A stretch of 64,000 nucleotides of DNA from Noviherbaspirillum saxi. GTDB lineage: Bacteria > Pseudomonadota > Gammaproteobacteria > Burkholderiales > Burkholderiaceae_D. The stretch covers positions 2,914,001-2,978,000 of the forward strand of contig NZ_QYUO01000001.1 of assembly GCF_003591035.1 (NCBI RefSeq), given 5' to 3'. Numbering within the stretch: the first letter of the stretch is position 1; every line of letters begins with the position of its first letter. Positions 27,101 through 34,828 of this stretch are shown piece after piece. The notes under the pieces were generated by a model that had not been told where the DNA came from, did no database searches, and was given only the letters and a program-made list of their open reading frames with translations. Made by a program: the position numbers and the translations under genes.

Positions 27101-27973
27101 AGCGCTGTTCGAAACCTTCAGGCCTGTCGATGTGGAAGCGATGTTGCTGATAGTAGTTGCTGTTGTAGAAGCACTGGATTCGACGCTAGTAACACCAGTT
27201 GCGCCCAGCAGGCTCAGTGTCGCGCCAGCGGTATCAGTGACAACAATGTTTTCAACGTTCTTTACAGCGGCAGCTTGGTAAGTACCTGCTGTGCCGAGGG
27301 TAATGTTCAGGGAGTCTGTACCAACGCCGCCGTCGACGGAGTCAGAACCTTGGAAAGCCATACCATTTGCTGCAGTATAAGCTGCGTTAAATGTGTCGTT
27401 ACCGGAGGTACCAACCAGGTTGTCAGTGCCGGTTGTCAGCACGAAAGTAGCGCCCGAACCAGAAGCTGCTGCAGTTTTTGCTGTTTCAACGGAAGCTGCT
27501 GCGTCTGTCACGCCAACCAATACGTTTGCTGCCTTCGAAACGTCGTTACCACCCAGGTCAACAGCGTAGTACAAACCAACTGTTACCTTGTTCTGGAACA
27601 GTGCCTTGGAAGCCAGAGCAGCAGCGTCAGTACCAGCGTAGCTGTTGACTGCAGCAACCATTTCAGCGATCAGAGCACCCTTGGATGCGCCAGCGTTCAG
27701 CTTGGCTGTCCAGAAAGCTTTGCCTTCTGCATCCGGTGTACGGCCCAGAACGTTGGTGTAGAACTTGGTAACGATTTCTTCGTTAGTAAGGAAAGTCGGG
27801 TAAGTTGCACGTGCTGGTTCTGTTTCGTACATCGACTGCGCGATTTCAGCGACAGTCTTGCCGGCGTCGAGTTGGTTAACCCAGAAGCCGAGACCGTCAC
27901 GCTCAGGAGCGCGGCCGAAAAGCGAAACGTACAGGTTCGCTACGTCGGTACGCATTTGTGTGGTAATTGCCAT
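24164..27973 (-). CDS. DUF4214/RTX repeat S-layer-like surface protein
   Basis: 1269 residues, Ala/Thr/Gly/Asn-rich; I see no cysteine. Residues 8-80 carry two DUF4214 units (LYVSLFGRAPERDGLGFWVN and FYTNVLGRTPDAEGKAFWTA). The middle and end hold RTX nonapeptides, such as GGAGNDNIFGGTGADTLAGG and GGAGNDTVAGGLGSDTIDGG, which bind calcium. Long beta-strand repeats lie between them. There is no Sec signal; RTX repeats imply type I secretion through an exporter outside the window. The composition and size fit a self-assembling S-layer (RsaA-like) or a large adhesin. A GGGAG ribosome binding site precedes the ATG. Glycosylation genes lie immediately downstream. Confidence 0.88.
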   Translation of the reverse strand: MAITTQMRTDVANLYVSLFGRAPERDGLGFWVNQLDAGKTVAEIAQSMYETEPARATYPTFLTNEEIVTKFYTNVLGRTPDAEGKAFWTAKLNAGASKGALIAEMVAAVNSYAGTDAAALASKALFQNKVTVGLYYAVDLGGNDVSKAANVLVGVTDAAASVETAKTAAASGSGATFVLTTGTDNLVGTSGNDTFNAAYTAANGMAFQGSDSVDGGVGTDSLNITLGTAGTYQAAAVKNVENIVVTDTAGATLSLLGATGVTSVESSASTTATTISNIASTSTGLKVSNSAVGATFAFAASAVAGTADTATLTLNGQTAGTNVIAGIETLNIVSTGSANAVTALTTAAATKYVVSGNQTLNLGTLGATVLTVDASAATAGVTFTSDQATASTITGGSGNDALTFTGTNAVNDSINAGAGNDTVTFAANLATTDTVNGGDGTDTIAATTALLTAYTAPTTATLTNFEAIKVTNALAGNLTAANVQATGINTVELALGSGAHTVTMAAGDMTVKIGGANTGTLTVSDTGTATTDSLTVTNTGAAISIFGAAAGGLAVSGYETVTINGSGTGAATTQAATTITLTADTGGTSTLNLTGSNAFTSTGAITANVINASGLTGTASLTMGAAAANSTLTSILGSANSDTLRGDDSSSIDGGAGNDNIFGGTGADTLAGGAGNDVITGAGGNDVITGGDGNDSVTITVAGNVNLDGGAGNDSISLGDTLTQADTINGGDGTDTITLTNAGVTAVNALTISNVNTLNNNISNVEVLNLDALAQSVDVGRLDGISTITLNALGGAAGVTGLGATNSVTATANLGNTLTLGLADATGSADVVNLTANASGSVALNTVTVANVETVNVTGNDSDTTTTGATADAAHSLTLTADKATKVVVAGNAASMNLTLTGSTAVTNLDASTFAGALTATLVSTVAATVTGGAGADVLTGGTKADAINGGAGNDTVAGGLGSDTIDGGAGTNTLDASGMVGVTDSDGNVISTGAVVNLSAAAISAATINTALSTSFIAGGTSSVAAGTAAYLFGSNSNLASVSVDHLLNLTKVTGTSGADYLAGGASAESLSGAAGTDYINAGNGADTVTGGAGDDAIVLTETAANSAADVVVFSGSTTADNGADTITGFTVAADVLNFAGVLTAGSLANANVGTAITLATTGALATEGTSIAVAANKVYVAQVAVAAGIDTAAEMITALTDTGVLDAVDVAASAEAILIVSGADDATKLYVYGVNNDGTAAIAGGELVLIGTITTDSTTLTTGNFAF

Positions 27974-28680
27974 TTAAAACTCCCAAAAAGGAAAAATTAA
28001 GAATCCCAGCGAAGCCGGCTTTTTTTGTGTTGAGCCAGTTGCTGTGCGTATAGTATTGAGGCCGGACAAGAATAAATGTGATGGTCATCACACCTGTATT
28101 TCTTTCTCTCAAAAACAACACGCGGAAACTACGGTACTTCAAAAGCCGCTCGCGATTTTACTGTGGAAACGTTGCTTTGGTCCAACGTAAATGCTTTTTT
28201 GGAATTGTTTTTGTTGGCGGAAGAATATGTTTTTGTTGCATTTATGGCGACGTTGTTTGTTTTTGAAGATGGTTTATTACTTGTTTGTATAAGAGGAAAT
28301 AGGTCTGCGTTGTGGTTTTGGGGTGAATGGGGGTGTGGTGTTTGGGGGTGGATGGTGGTTTGGGAGGGTGATTAGAAGGGTCTGACTTGAGGATTTGGCG
28401 GTTGGTTGTGGGTTTGGCGCGGCTTGGGAGAGGGACGAGGGTGTCTGCAGCATATGTCTATATATAGAGGGTTGCAGATTGGTAAGGCTCGAGGCGGTTT
28501 TGGAGGCGGCTGCTTGGCTTCTTATTTCTTATAGATGTTTTTGAATGACGCTTTTGTTGGTGGATTGGCAGGGGAGTGAATGTCGGGTGGTATTGATAGG
28601 TTTGCGTTGGCGGTTTGCTGAGCGGTGATGTGGTTGGCTTTTGGCTTTGTTGGCGGTGGTGAGAATTTTGGGCATTCGAT
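27974..28680. other. S-layer gene upstream region with extreme G/T strand bias
   Basis: About 700 bases without a gene. The first 120 bases before the ATG hold the leader and presumably the promoter of the S-layer-like gene; TACTATAC on the minus strand near 28050 is a possible -10. From 28261 to 28440 the plus strand contains only about 10 C in 180 bases and none in 28321-28380, so the minus-strand transcript would be C/A-rich and G-poor. Confidence 0.45.
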
Positions 28681-28720
28681 CCCCATCCTACGCCGGGCGC
28701 CCTAACCCTCCCCCTGCCCG

Positions 28721-29287
28721 GGGGCTATGCTCCGCACAGATCTTTGCAACAGGCGGTCGCAGGCGGGTATGGGTGGTTGGTCGTGCTGCCAACTTCCCCC
28801 GTCGTCCTCGCAAAAGCGCACTGCTGTCCGGAATAATGTAGTTGACAACGCACTAGAAGCTGACAGGCATTGGTGCGAGGGAGCGTATCTGTGTTCGGAG
28901 ACTTGAATTTGGTTTTTTCCGATAACGGTCGTATGCGGCTGTTTGCGTTTGATGCATGTCCCTGCTTCTCCTCGTCACTCCCCCGAAAGTGGGAATCCAT
29001 CAGCCGATAGGACAAGGCAGCTACCTGAATAGTTGTAGCTGAAGTGCCGGCTCAGTATGGATACCCGATTTCTCGCGTATGATGGGGGAGAGCAGGTGGC
29101 ATGCCTGATAGGCCATGACCCGCTTGCAGGCACGGCAGATTTGTCAACCACATTATTCCGGACAGCAGTGCGCCTTCTCGAGGACGACAGGGAAAAGACC
29201 TTGCCAAATCAGCTGTCGGTACCCGCATGCAAGCAATCCAATGTATTGCAAAGATCTGTGCATAGCATAGCCTGCCCGGGGGAGGGA
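28721..29287. repeat. MITE-like repeat family 1, copy C, interrupted by family 2
   Basis: Left part 28721-28815 (CCGCACAGATCTTTGCAACA ... GTCGTCCTCGCAAAAGCG) and right part 29174-29287 (CTTCTCGAGGACGACAGGGA ... ATTGCAAAGATCTGTGCATA) are the two ends of the element seen at 2951, 5431 and 47993. The central hairpin loop has been replaced by the inserted element at 28816-29173. The order of insertion is clear: family 2 entered an existing family 1 copy. Confidence 0.75.
28816..29173. mobile_element. MITE-like element family 2, copy 1, with 33-bp terminal inverted repeats
   Basis: The ends GCGCACTGCTGTCCGGAATA, then ATGTAGTTGACAA (28816-28848), and their reverse complement at 29141-29173 match at 32 of 33 positions. 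Inside is a smaller palindrome (CCCCGAAAGTGGGAATCCAT against ATGGATACCCGATTTCTCGC). No reading frame. The long terminal repeats suggest mobilisation by a transposase elsewhere. A second, more decayed copy lies at about 35611-35950. Confidence 0.75.
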
Positions 29288-29401
29288 ACCGGTAGGAGGT
29301 TGAAGGGCGGGTCGGTGGTTGGCTTTGTGGAGTTGAGGGTGGCGCTGATGATTATGGGGACGGCGCGGGGCGAATTGAATTCGGCGCCCTTCTGCCCTGC
29401 G

Positions 29402-30859
29402 TCAATGGAACCTGTATCTGTAGCCGACGCTGATGCTTTGGCCGCTCTGGCGGAACAGGGCGAGATTGGATTGGAAGCGGTTGTCTTCGGCCAGGACCAT
29501 GACATCCGATACGGGGGTGAATGGGACAGTGACGCCGAGGCGGATATTGCGGCGGTTCAGGCGGCGGGCAGCGTTGTCTTCCAGCAGAGCGCTGTAGCCT
29601 TCCCTGTCGACCGCCTTGGCAAAGGTGGTGGTGAATTCCAGGCGCGCGCCCCAGGCGATGGGCATCGCGAACTGGGCGATCAATTCGGTGTGGCGGGTTT
29701 CGCCGCCGGCGCGATCGTAGACGGGATCGTCAAAGCCGGCGCGGCCGATCAGGATGGTCTGGACCGGGATAGCTTCCAGCTTGAAGTCGCATGCGACACC
29801 GGCCTGGCCCCAGAGGATATTGGCGTCGAAAATGCGCCGATCGGCATAGCGCCGCCATTCGGATTCTGCACTGAAGCCAATGCGGCAGTTCTCTACCGGG
29901 TGTTCGATCTGTGCCACCGCGCGCACGTTACGCAATAGCGATGACCCGCCCAGCCACAAATTTTCATAGTGCAGCAGGGCAGCGGCATCTCCGAATGTCG
30001 TGGCGCGGTACAGGCCGGCGCTCAGGTTAGCGCTCACTGTCGAGAAACTGTTTTCATGCACGTAGTCCCGCGTGCGCAACCCGGCCGAGAGATCCAGCGT
30101 GTTTTCGCCTAGCGTCTGCCGATAGCGCGCGTTGACGCCCGCCTGTATATAACGGTCGCTGCGTGCCTGGAATGTCGGGTCCAGCAAATAGTCGAAACGC
30201 TCGCCTTGCTCGGTGATCGGGATCGCCAGGTTTTGCAGGCCGCTGTTGGCATTGCTGTCTACACCGAACATCGCATCCGCGCTGATCTGCCATGGCGATA
30301 TATGCGCTCGTGCGGCCATGCGGGCCCGGTAGCGCGAGATGATGACATTGACCAGGGGCGGCGGATTGAACTGGGTCTCGACGTAATCGAAATAGGCGTT
30401 GGCGCCTGCGGCATTGCCGGTCTCGGCGGAGGCGATCGCGAGGTCCAGCCAGGCGCCGGCGTTTTCCGGTTGCATGAGGACGACGCGCTCGAAGGCGGTG
30501 ACCGCCGTTGCGTAGTCGGCCAGCTTGAGCGCGAGGATGCCAACCAGGTTGAAATAGTTGGGGTCGTCGCTGTGCTGGCGTTCCCTTGTCTGCAGTGCGG
30601 TCAGCGCGGCGGGCACATTGCCAAGGTCAAGGTGAGCGCGCACTTCGGGATAGGGCGCCAGATCTTCGGTGGCGATGCCGTCCATCGATGTGGACGAGGC
30701 CGCTACCGGCTTGGGCTGTGCCGCAGGTGCGTCCGGCTGGGACTGCGCGAAGGACGGCGGCGGCAATACCCCCGCGACCGCGACGGCTGCCAGCAGTACC
30801 GGCGCACTGACGGAAGCAAGCGCGCAGCGCCAGCGGTCTACGGACAATAAATCTTTCAT
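29402..30859 (-). CDS. TPR-containing outer-membrane beta-barrel protein
   Basis: 485 residues from the ATG at 30859, which overlaps the stop of the cyclase gene (ATGA). A signal peptide with a hydrophobic stretch and Ala-rich end (PPPSFAQS) is followed by two to three TPR units (residues about 75-180: LTALQTRERQHSDDPNYFNL, AVTAFERVVLMQPENAGAWL). The last 290 residues alternate as beta-strands and end SISVGYRYRFH with a terminal aromatic, as in outer-membrane barrels. The layout resembles Slam-like and DUF560 proteins, so a channel or export role is possible; the link to the upstream FecR and CHASE2 proteins is only by operon. Confidence 0.75.
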   Translation of the reverse strand: MKDLLSVDRWRCALASVSAPVLLAAVAVAGVLPPPSFAQSQPDAPAAQPKPVAASSTSMDGIATEDLAPYPEVRAHLDLGNVPAALTALQTRERQHSDDPNYFNLVGILALKLADYATAVTAFERVVLMQPENAGAWLDLAIASAETGNAAGANAYFDYVETQFNPPPLVNVIISRYRARMAARAHISPWQISADAMFGVDSNANSGLQNLAIPITEQGERFDYLLDPTFQARSDRYIQAGVNARYRQTLGENTLDLSAGLRTRDYVHENSFSTVSANLSAGLYRATTFGDAAALLHYENLWLGGSSLLRNVRAVAQIEHPVENCRIGFSAESEWRRYADRRIFDANILWGQAGVACDFKLEAIPVQTILIGRAGFDDPVYDRAGGETRHTELIAQFAMPIAWGARLEFTTTFAKAVDREGYSALLEDNAARRLNRRNIRLGVTVPFTPVSDVMVLAEDNRFQSNLALFRQSGQSISVGYRYRFH

Positions 30860-32745
30860 GAATCGGCGCAATAAATCGTGACCGGCTGGATGCGTCCGCG
30901 GATCTGGACCGTGCCCAGCGCCCGCAGGTCTTTTTGCCCGAGCGCGTTGGCGCAGGACTGCCCCACCAATATTTGTTCCTTGTACATGTTGGTCAGCCCT
31001 TCGAGACGACTCGCAAGGATAACCGGTTCTCCCAGTGCGGTGAAGGTGCGGCGATGCGCGGAGCCAAAGTTGCCGACCAGGGCAAGGCCGGTTTCCAGGC
31101 CTATGCCGACCTTGATGGGCAAGAGGCCGAGTTCTTCGCAGAACGGGGCGAGCGCGGTCATGCGCGCCTGGATCTCATGGGCGGCGGCGAGTGCGCGGCT
31201 GGCATGCAGTGGGTCATCTTCGGGCGCGTTCCAGAAGGCCATGATGGCGTCGCCGATGAACTTGTCGATGGTGCCGTGGTGCCGGACAACGGCTTCGGCC
31301 ATTTCGGTAAAGACGCGTTGCATCAGACGGGCGACGACTTCCGGCGTGGTGCTTTCGCTCAGTCCGGCAAAGCCGTGGATGTCGGCGAACAGTACGGTGA
31401 TTTCGCGGCGCGAGGCGTCGACGCTGGTGTTGACCTGTCCGAACGAAGTCAGGCGATCCGCGACCGGACGCGGCAGGTAGGCTGACAAGTGCGCGAAGAT
31501 GCCGGCGCGGTCGCGGCCGGTGCGATACAGCTCGGTCGACAGGATCAGCAGCACGGCCAGCGGCGGGAACACCAGCAGCGGCGACAGCGGCAGCAGGATG
31601 CCGGCGCTTTGCAGCGCGGCCATTGCGCCAATCGCGCCGCCGGCCCAGGTCGCAAGCAACCAGGCGGGAAAGACAGCGGCGCGGTGCAAGGGTTTGTCGT
31701 AGCGCCGGATCAGGCAGCCGAGCAGTAGGGCAAAAGGTAGCAACAGCGCGCCGGCCAGCAGCGTGCCATGCCTGGGCGCGACCGGGAAATCATTGTCCAG
31801 CAGCGCGGACAAAATTTCGACATGCGGCTCCAGGCCGGCGGCGACCGGGCCGAGCGGCGTGGCGATCACGTCGGACAAGCCGAGCGCGGTGCCGCCGAGC
31901 AGGACGATCACGCCCTTGAGCACGGCGGGGTCGGGGGTGCGCTTGAGTACATCGACAGCCGATACCGAGGTCCAGTCCTGGCGCGAATGCCGGTAAGGCA
32001 CGACGAGCGAGCCGTCGTCAGACAGCGGCAAGGTGACGATGGGGGCGCCGTCATCGGTTTGCAGCGACAATTCCCAGGGTGCCGACAGCAAGCCCTGACC
32101 ACGGCGCAGGTCCAGCCGCGCATGGCCGACCATGCCGGCATAGGCTGCTAGAGCCAGACTGGGGCGGCAGGAAGTGCCCGCACTGCAGACCAGCGGCGGC
32201 AGGCGGCGCACCGCACCGTCGCTATCGAAGATCGGGGTGATATGGCCGACGCGCGACGGCATCAGCGATGCATGGTTGGTGACGACAGGCACGCCCGGCA
32301 CTTGCGGCGCGCCCTCTTCGATCTGCACCGGCAGGGTCGGCGGCAGCACGAACTTGAGTGCGGCGAGGTTGCGCTGTTCCAGGTCGAACACGACCGCGCC
32401 GGTCACTTCGGGGCGGCGCAGTTGTTCGGCCAGCCGACGGTCGTTGGGGCGCTGCTCGGGAAAAACCATGTCGACGGCGATGCCGGCCACCTTGTAATCG
32501 TCGATCAGGGTCTGGATCAGGCGCGCGAGGGTTTCGCGCGGCCAGGGCCATGCGCCCTGCTCTGCCAGGCTGAGCTCGTCGACATCGACGATGACGATGC
32601 GCGATTCGACATGCGGCTGCACCGAGAAGCGCACGCGCCAGTCGTTGAGCGCGTGGTCAACCGGGGTGAACAATCCGGGAAGTGCGGAAGGCGCGATCAG
32701 GGCTGCGCACAGCGCAACCCCGAGCAGGAAGAAACGGAACATCAA
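30856..32745 (-). CDS. CHASE2-domain class III nucleotide cyclase
   Basis: 629 residues. After a first membrane helix comes a periplasmic CHASE2 sensor (about residues 30-310; RIVIVDVDELSLAEQGAWPW is diagnostic). Three membrane helices follow (about 325-400), then the cytoplasmic cyclase domain (about 440-620). The metal Asp residues are present in FADIHGF and IDKFIGDAIM, and the Lys of IDKF points to ATP as substrate. The usual VNLAAR motif reads VILASR, so the transition-state Asn is replaced by Ile while the Arg is kept; activity is uncertain. It overlaps the TPR-barrel gene and follows the FecR gene by 28 bases. Confidence 0.85.
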   Translation of the reverse strand: MMFRFFLLGVALCAALIAPSALPGLFTPVDHALNDWRVRFSVQPHVESRIVIVDVDELSLAEQGAWPWPRETLARLIQTLIDDYKVAGIAVDMVFPEQRPNDRRLAEQLRRPEVTGAVVFDLEQRNLAALKFVLPPTLPVQIEEGAPQVPGVPVVTNHASLMPSRVGHITPIFDSDGAVRRLPPLVCSAGTSCRPSLALAAYAGMVGHARLDLRRGQGLLSAPWELSLQTDDGAPIVTLPLSDDGSLVVPYRHSRQDWTSVSAVDVLKRTPDPAVLKGVIVLLGGTALGLSDVIATPLGPVAAGLEPHVEILSALLDNDFPVAPRHGTLLAGALLLPFALLLGCLIRRYDKPLHRAAVFPAWLLATWAGGAIGAMAALQSAGILLPLSPLLVFPPLAVLLILSTELYRTGRDRAGIFAHLSAYLPRPVADRLTSFGQVNTSVDASRREITVLFADIHGFAGLSESTTPEVVARLMQRVFTEMAEAVVRHHGTIDKFIGDAIMAFWNAPEDDPLHASRALAAAHEIQARMTALAPFCEELGLLPIKVGIGLETGLALVGNFGSAHRRTFTALGEPVILASRLEGLTNMYKEQILVGQSCANALGQKDLRALGTVQIRGRIQPVTIYCADS

Positions 32746-32773
32746 TGAAGGCTAATGCGACGGGCGGTCGCTA

Positions 32774-34177
32774 TCAGCGAGTCCAGCGCGTCACGCCCTG
32801 GATGCTCTGATTGCCGGAAAGTGCGCGCTCGAACACGTAGGCTGCCTGACCGCCACCGTCGGACAACAGTCCGTTGAGCTTTGTGTCGGGGGTATTGGTC
32901 TTACCCAATAGCAAACCTTGATGGGTTACCTCGCCGGACGACGCGATGGATACCGGCGCGATACCGTCACTGTTGACGGTCAGCGAGGTATCGAACCGAC
33001 GCTGGGCAAAGTCGATGGTCAGACTGGGCGACGTGATTTGTGCGGCAGCGAGCTGATTACCGGTCATCACAATCGCTTCGGATTCGACCAGCTTGAATTT
33101 CGCGACGCCGCTGTTTGGCACAACGAGCGTTCCCGACTCTCGGAACAGGCTGAAGACGGCATTGCCGAAGAAGGGCTCGCGCCCGGGTTGGTTAACCGCA
33201 TTGAAGCTGGTGTGCTCCTGACCCGCTTGAACGTAGGGACTATAGCGACCCCACCAGAAACGGGCCGGCTCGACCACGACCGGTGGTGGCTCGACCGGTG
33301 GCGGAATGCTTGTTATGGGCGGTGTTGGTTCCGGTGCGGGTGGTGTCACCTCCGGCACCGGCGTTGCGGTTGGTGTTTCGACACGGTTCTTGATGTCGGC
33401 CGCGGCGACTTCGCGCACGGCGTCGCGGGTGTCGACGTTGTTAGCCGGCTTGGCCTGCTTGTCGGCGGTGGCGCGCGGCTCTTCGGGGCGCGGCGGCGCG
33501 ACCGTATTGGGCGACGACTCCAGCGCTTTTTCAGCCGGCACCAGCAGCGGCGCTTCGTTGCGGTTGCGCAGTTCCAGATAGGCGTCGCGCATGGCGGCGG
33601 TCAGTACGCGGCTGGCTGCGGATTTGCAGGGACCAAGGGAGCTTGCCAGGCAGTCGGCGGCCAGCGGGGTCATGACGACCGCGCCGCTCTGAACGGTGAC
33701 GCGGGTGATGTCGGCGTTGGCCTGCACCACGAAGTCGGTGCCACGGATGCCGATGGCGGCCAGCGGTGTATTGAGACGGTAGTTTTGCCTGGATGCTTCG
33801 CCGGCACGGCCGGTGATGCTGCGGGCGACGCCCTTTTCCAGCACGAACTTGATGCGGTTGTTTTCCGGGTTGCCGGCGTCGTAGCGGTAATCTTCGATAC
33901 GCAGGCGCGATTGCGGACGGATGCTGACGAAAGCGCCGTCGACCATGCGCAGGTGGATGTGGCCGGTGGCGCCGGTTTCAAGGAGTTGGCCGGCGTTGAT
34001 GTTTTCGCCACGGGCGACCGCGCGGGCCTTGCCGTCTTCGCCGACGACGCTGGCGTCGCCGATCACGAAGGAGACTGAGCCAGCCGGATCAGCCGCCAGT
34101 GCGTATGCGGAACTCACCGTCATACAGACCAGTGCGACCCACTTCTTCCAGCCAGTTGAAACTACCGGTTGCATCAT
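32774..34177 (-). CDS. FecR-domain exported protein
   Basis: 467 residues. A Sec signal peptide (VALVCMTVSSAYALA) is followed by a FecR-type beta domain (about residues 35-170: GSVSFVIGDASVVGEDGKAR, FVSIRPQSRLRIEDY, AAIGIRGTDFVVQA). A proline-rich linker of about 60 residues (TPPAPEPTPPITSIPPPVEP) leads to a C-terminal 150-residue beta domain. It is a periplasmic or cell-surface protein, not the anti-sigma type, since it has no membrane helix and no sigma factor neighbour. It is the first gene of the three-gene operon and may pass a signal to the CHASE2 domain. Confidence 0.8.
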   Translation of the reverse strand: MMQPVVSTGWKKWVALVCMTVSSAYALAADPAGSVSFVIGDASVVGEDGKARAVARGENINAGQLLETGATGHIHLRMVDGAFVSIRPQSRLRIEDYRYDAGNPENNRIKFVLEKGVARSITGRAGEASRQNYRLNTPLAAIGIRGTDFVVQANADITRVTVQSGAVVMTPLAADCLASSLGPCKSAASRVLTAAMRDAYLELRNRNEAPLLVPAEKALESSPNTVAPPRPEEPRATADKQAKPANNVDTRDAVREVAAADIKNRVETPTATPVPEVTPPAPEPTPPITSIPPPVEPPPVVVEPARFWWGRYSPYVQAGQEHTSFNAVNQPGREPFFGNAVFSLFRESGTLVVPNSGVAKFKLVESEAIVMTGNQLAAAQITSPSLTIDFAQRRFDTSLTVNSDGIAPVSIASSGEVTHQGLLLGKTNTPDTKLNGLLSDGGGQAAYVFERALSGNQSIQGVTRWTR

Positions 34178-34828
34178 GTCTCTCGCTTTACAGATGGGAA
34201 TACCCCTGATTTGGCAAAAAGTATAGCAGCTTCGATTGCCAAGCGGCTATATATGCTGTTATTCGCGCGTGTTGGAAATGGAACAACGGGGGGTAACTTC
34301 GGGGAAATGTTGGCTTCTTGTTAAATTTTTTGGGGGTGGTGGGATTGATTGTTGGTTGCGGGGGATAAGAGCTTATCAAGTTGAATTGAGAAGATCGAGG
34401 TTTGAACCTGCCGCTGAAGCGTCCTTCGCTGGGCTCCTTCTCCCCTTGCAGGGGGAAGGTTGGGATGGGGGTGTGAAGGTCGATTTACAGACTGCGCGAG
34501 CTCAACCTCTCTACCCCCATCCTAGCCTTCCCCCTGCAAGGGGGAAGGGACTTTACGGCGGATTGCTATTTAAGGTGCGCTTGACGTGCGTTTGCTTTAC
34601 ATCCAACAAACCACCCATCCAACACCCTTGCCATTCCCCCCATCCACAATTGTTCCACAAAAAAACCAAAAAAATTCCTACGCGAAATCCATGGTCTTGA
34701 GCAATAATTGGTCCTGATAAAGCCTTTAACTATTTGAAGTTATTGAATTTTTACGTTTTCCATCCAACTGACGGCCTGTTACTGACAGAAAACCATCGGC
34801 GCTGGAAGCAGTTGATTATCGAAGCTAC
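34178..34828. other. Divergent intergenic region with palindromic repeat
   Basis: 651 bases between the FecR gene and the Crp-type gene. It contains the paired repeat of family 4 at 34430-34555. The flanks must hold the promoters of both units. AT-rich stretches lie at 34210-34290 and 34715-34760. No clear Crp half-sites (TGTGA) were found by eye. Confidence 0.4.
34430..34555. repeat. Palindromic repeat family 4, copy 1
   Basis: CCCCTTGCAGGGGGAAGGTT, then GGGATGGGGGT, is mirrored at 34511-34551 (ACCCCCATCCTAGCCTTCCC, then CCTGCAAGGGGGAAGGG). Each arm itself contains a smaller palindrome (CCCCTTGCAGGGG and CCCCTGCAAGGGG). A second copy is at 54473-54592. Non-coding; similar intergenic elements are common in related genomes. 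Confidence 0.65.

Noticed and set aside
24833..28000. Two long cysteine-rich plus-strand frames (514 and 508 residues) antisense to the S-layer-like gene
   Set aside because: They are shadows: Thr, Ala and Gly codons of the real gene read as Cys and Ser codons on the other strand. There is no ribosome binding site, and the minus-strand protein has coherent domains.
28320..28368. Possible intramolecular G-quadruplex
   Set aside because: Two of the loops would be 10 and 13 bases, longer than in stable structures. Reported as strand bias instead.
32918..34078. 386-residue plus-strand frame opposite the FecR gene
   Set aside because: Composition is Gly/Arg/Val-rich without domains. The minus strand has a signal peptide and a FecR domain.
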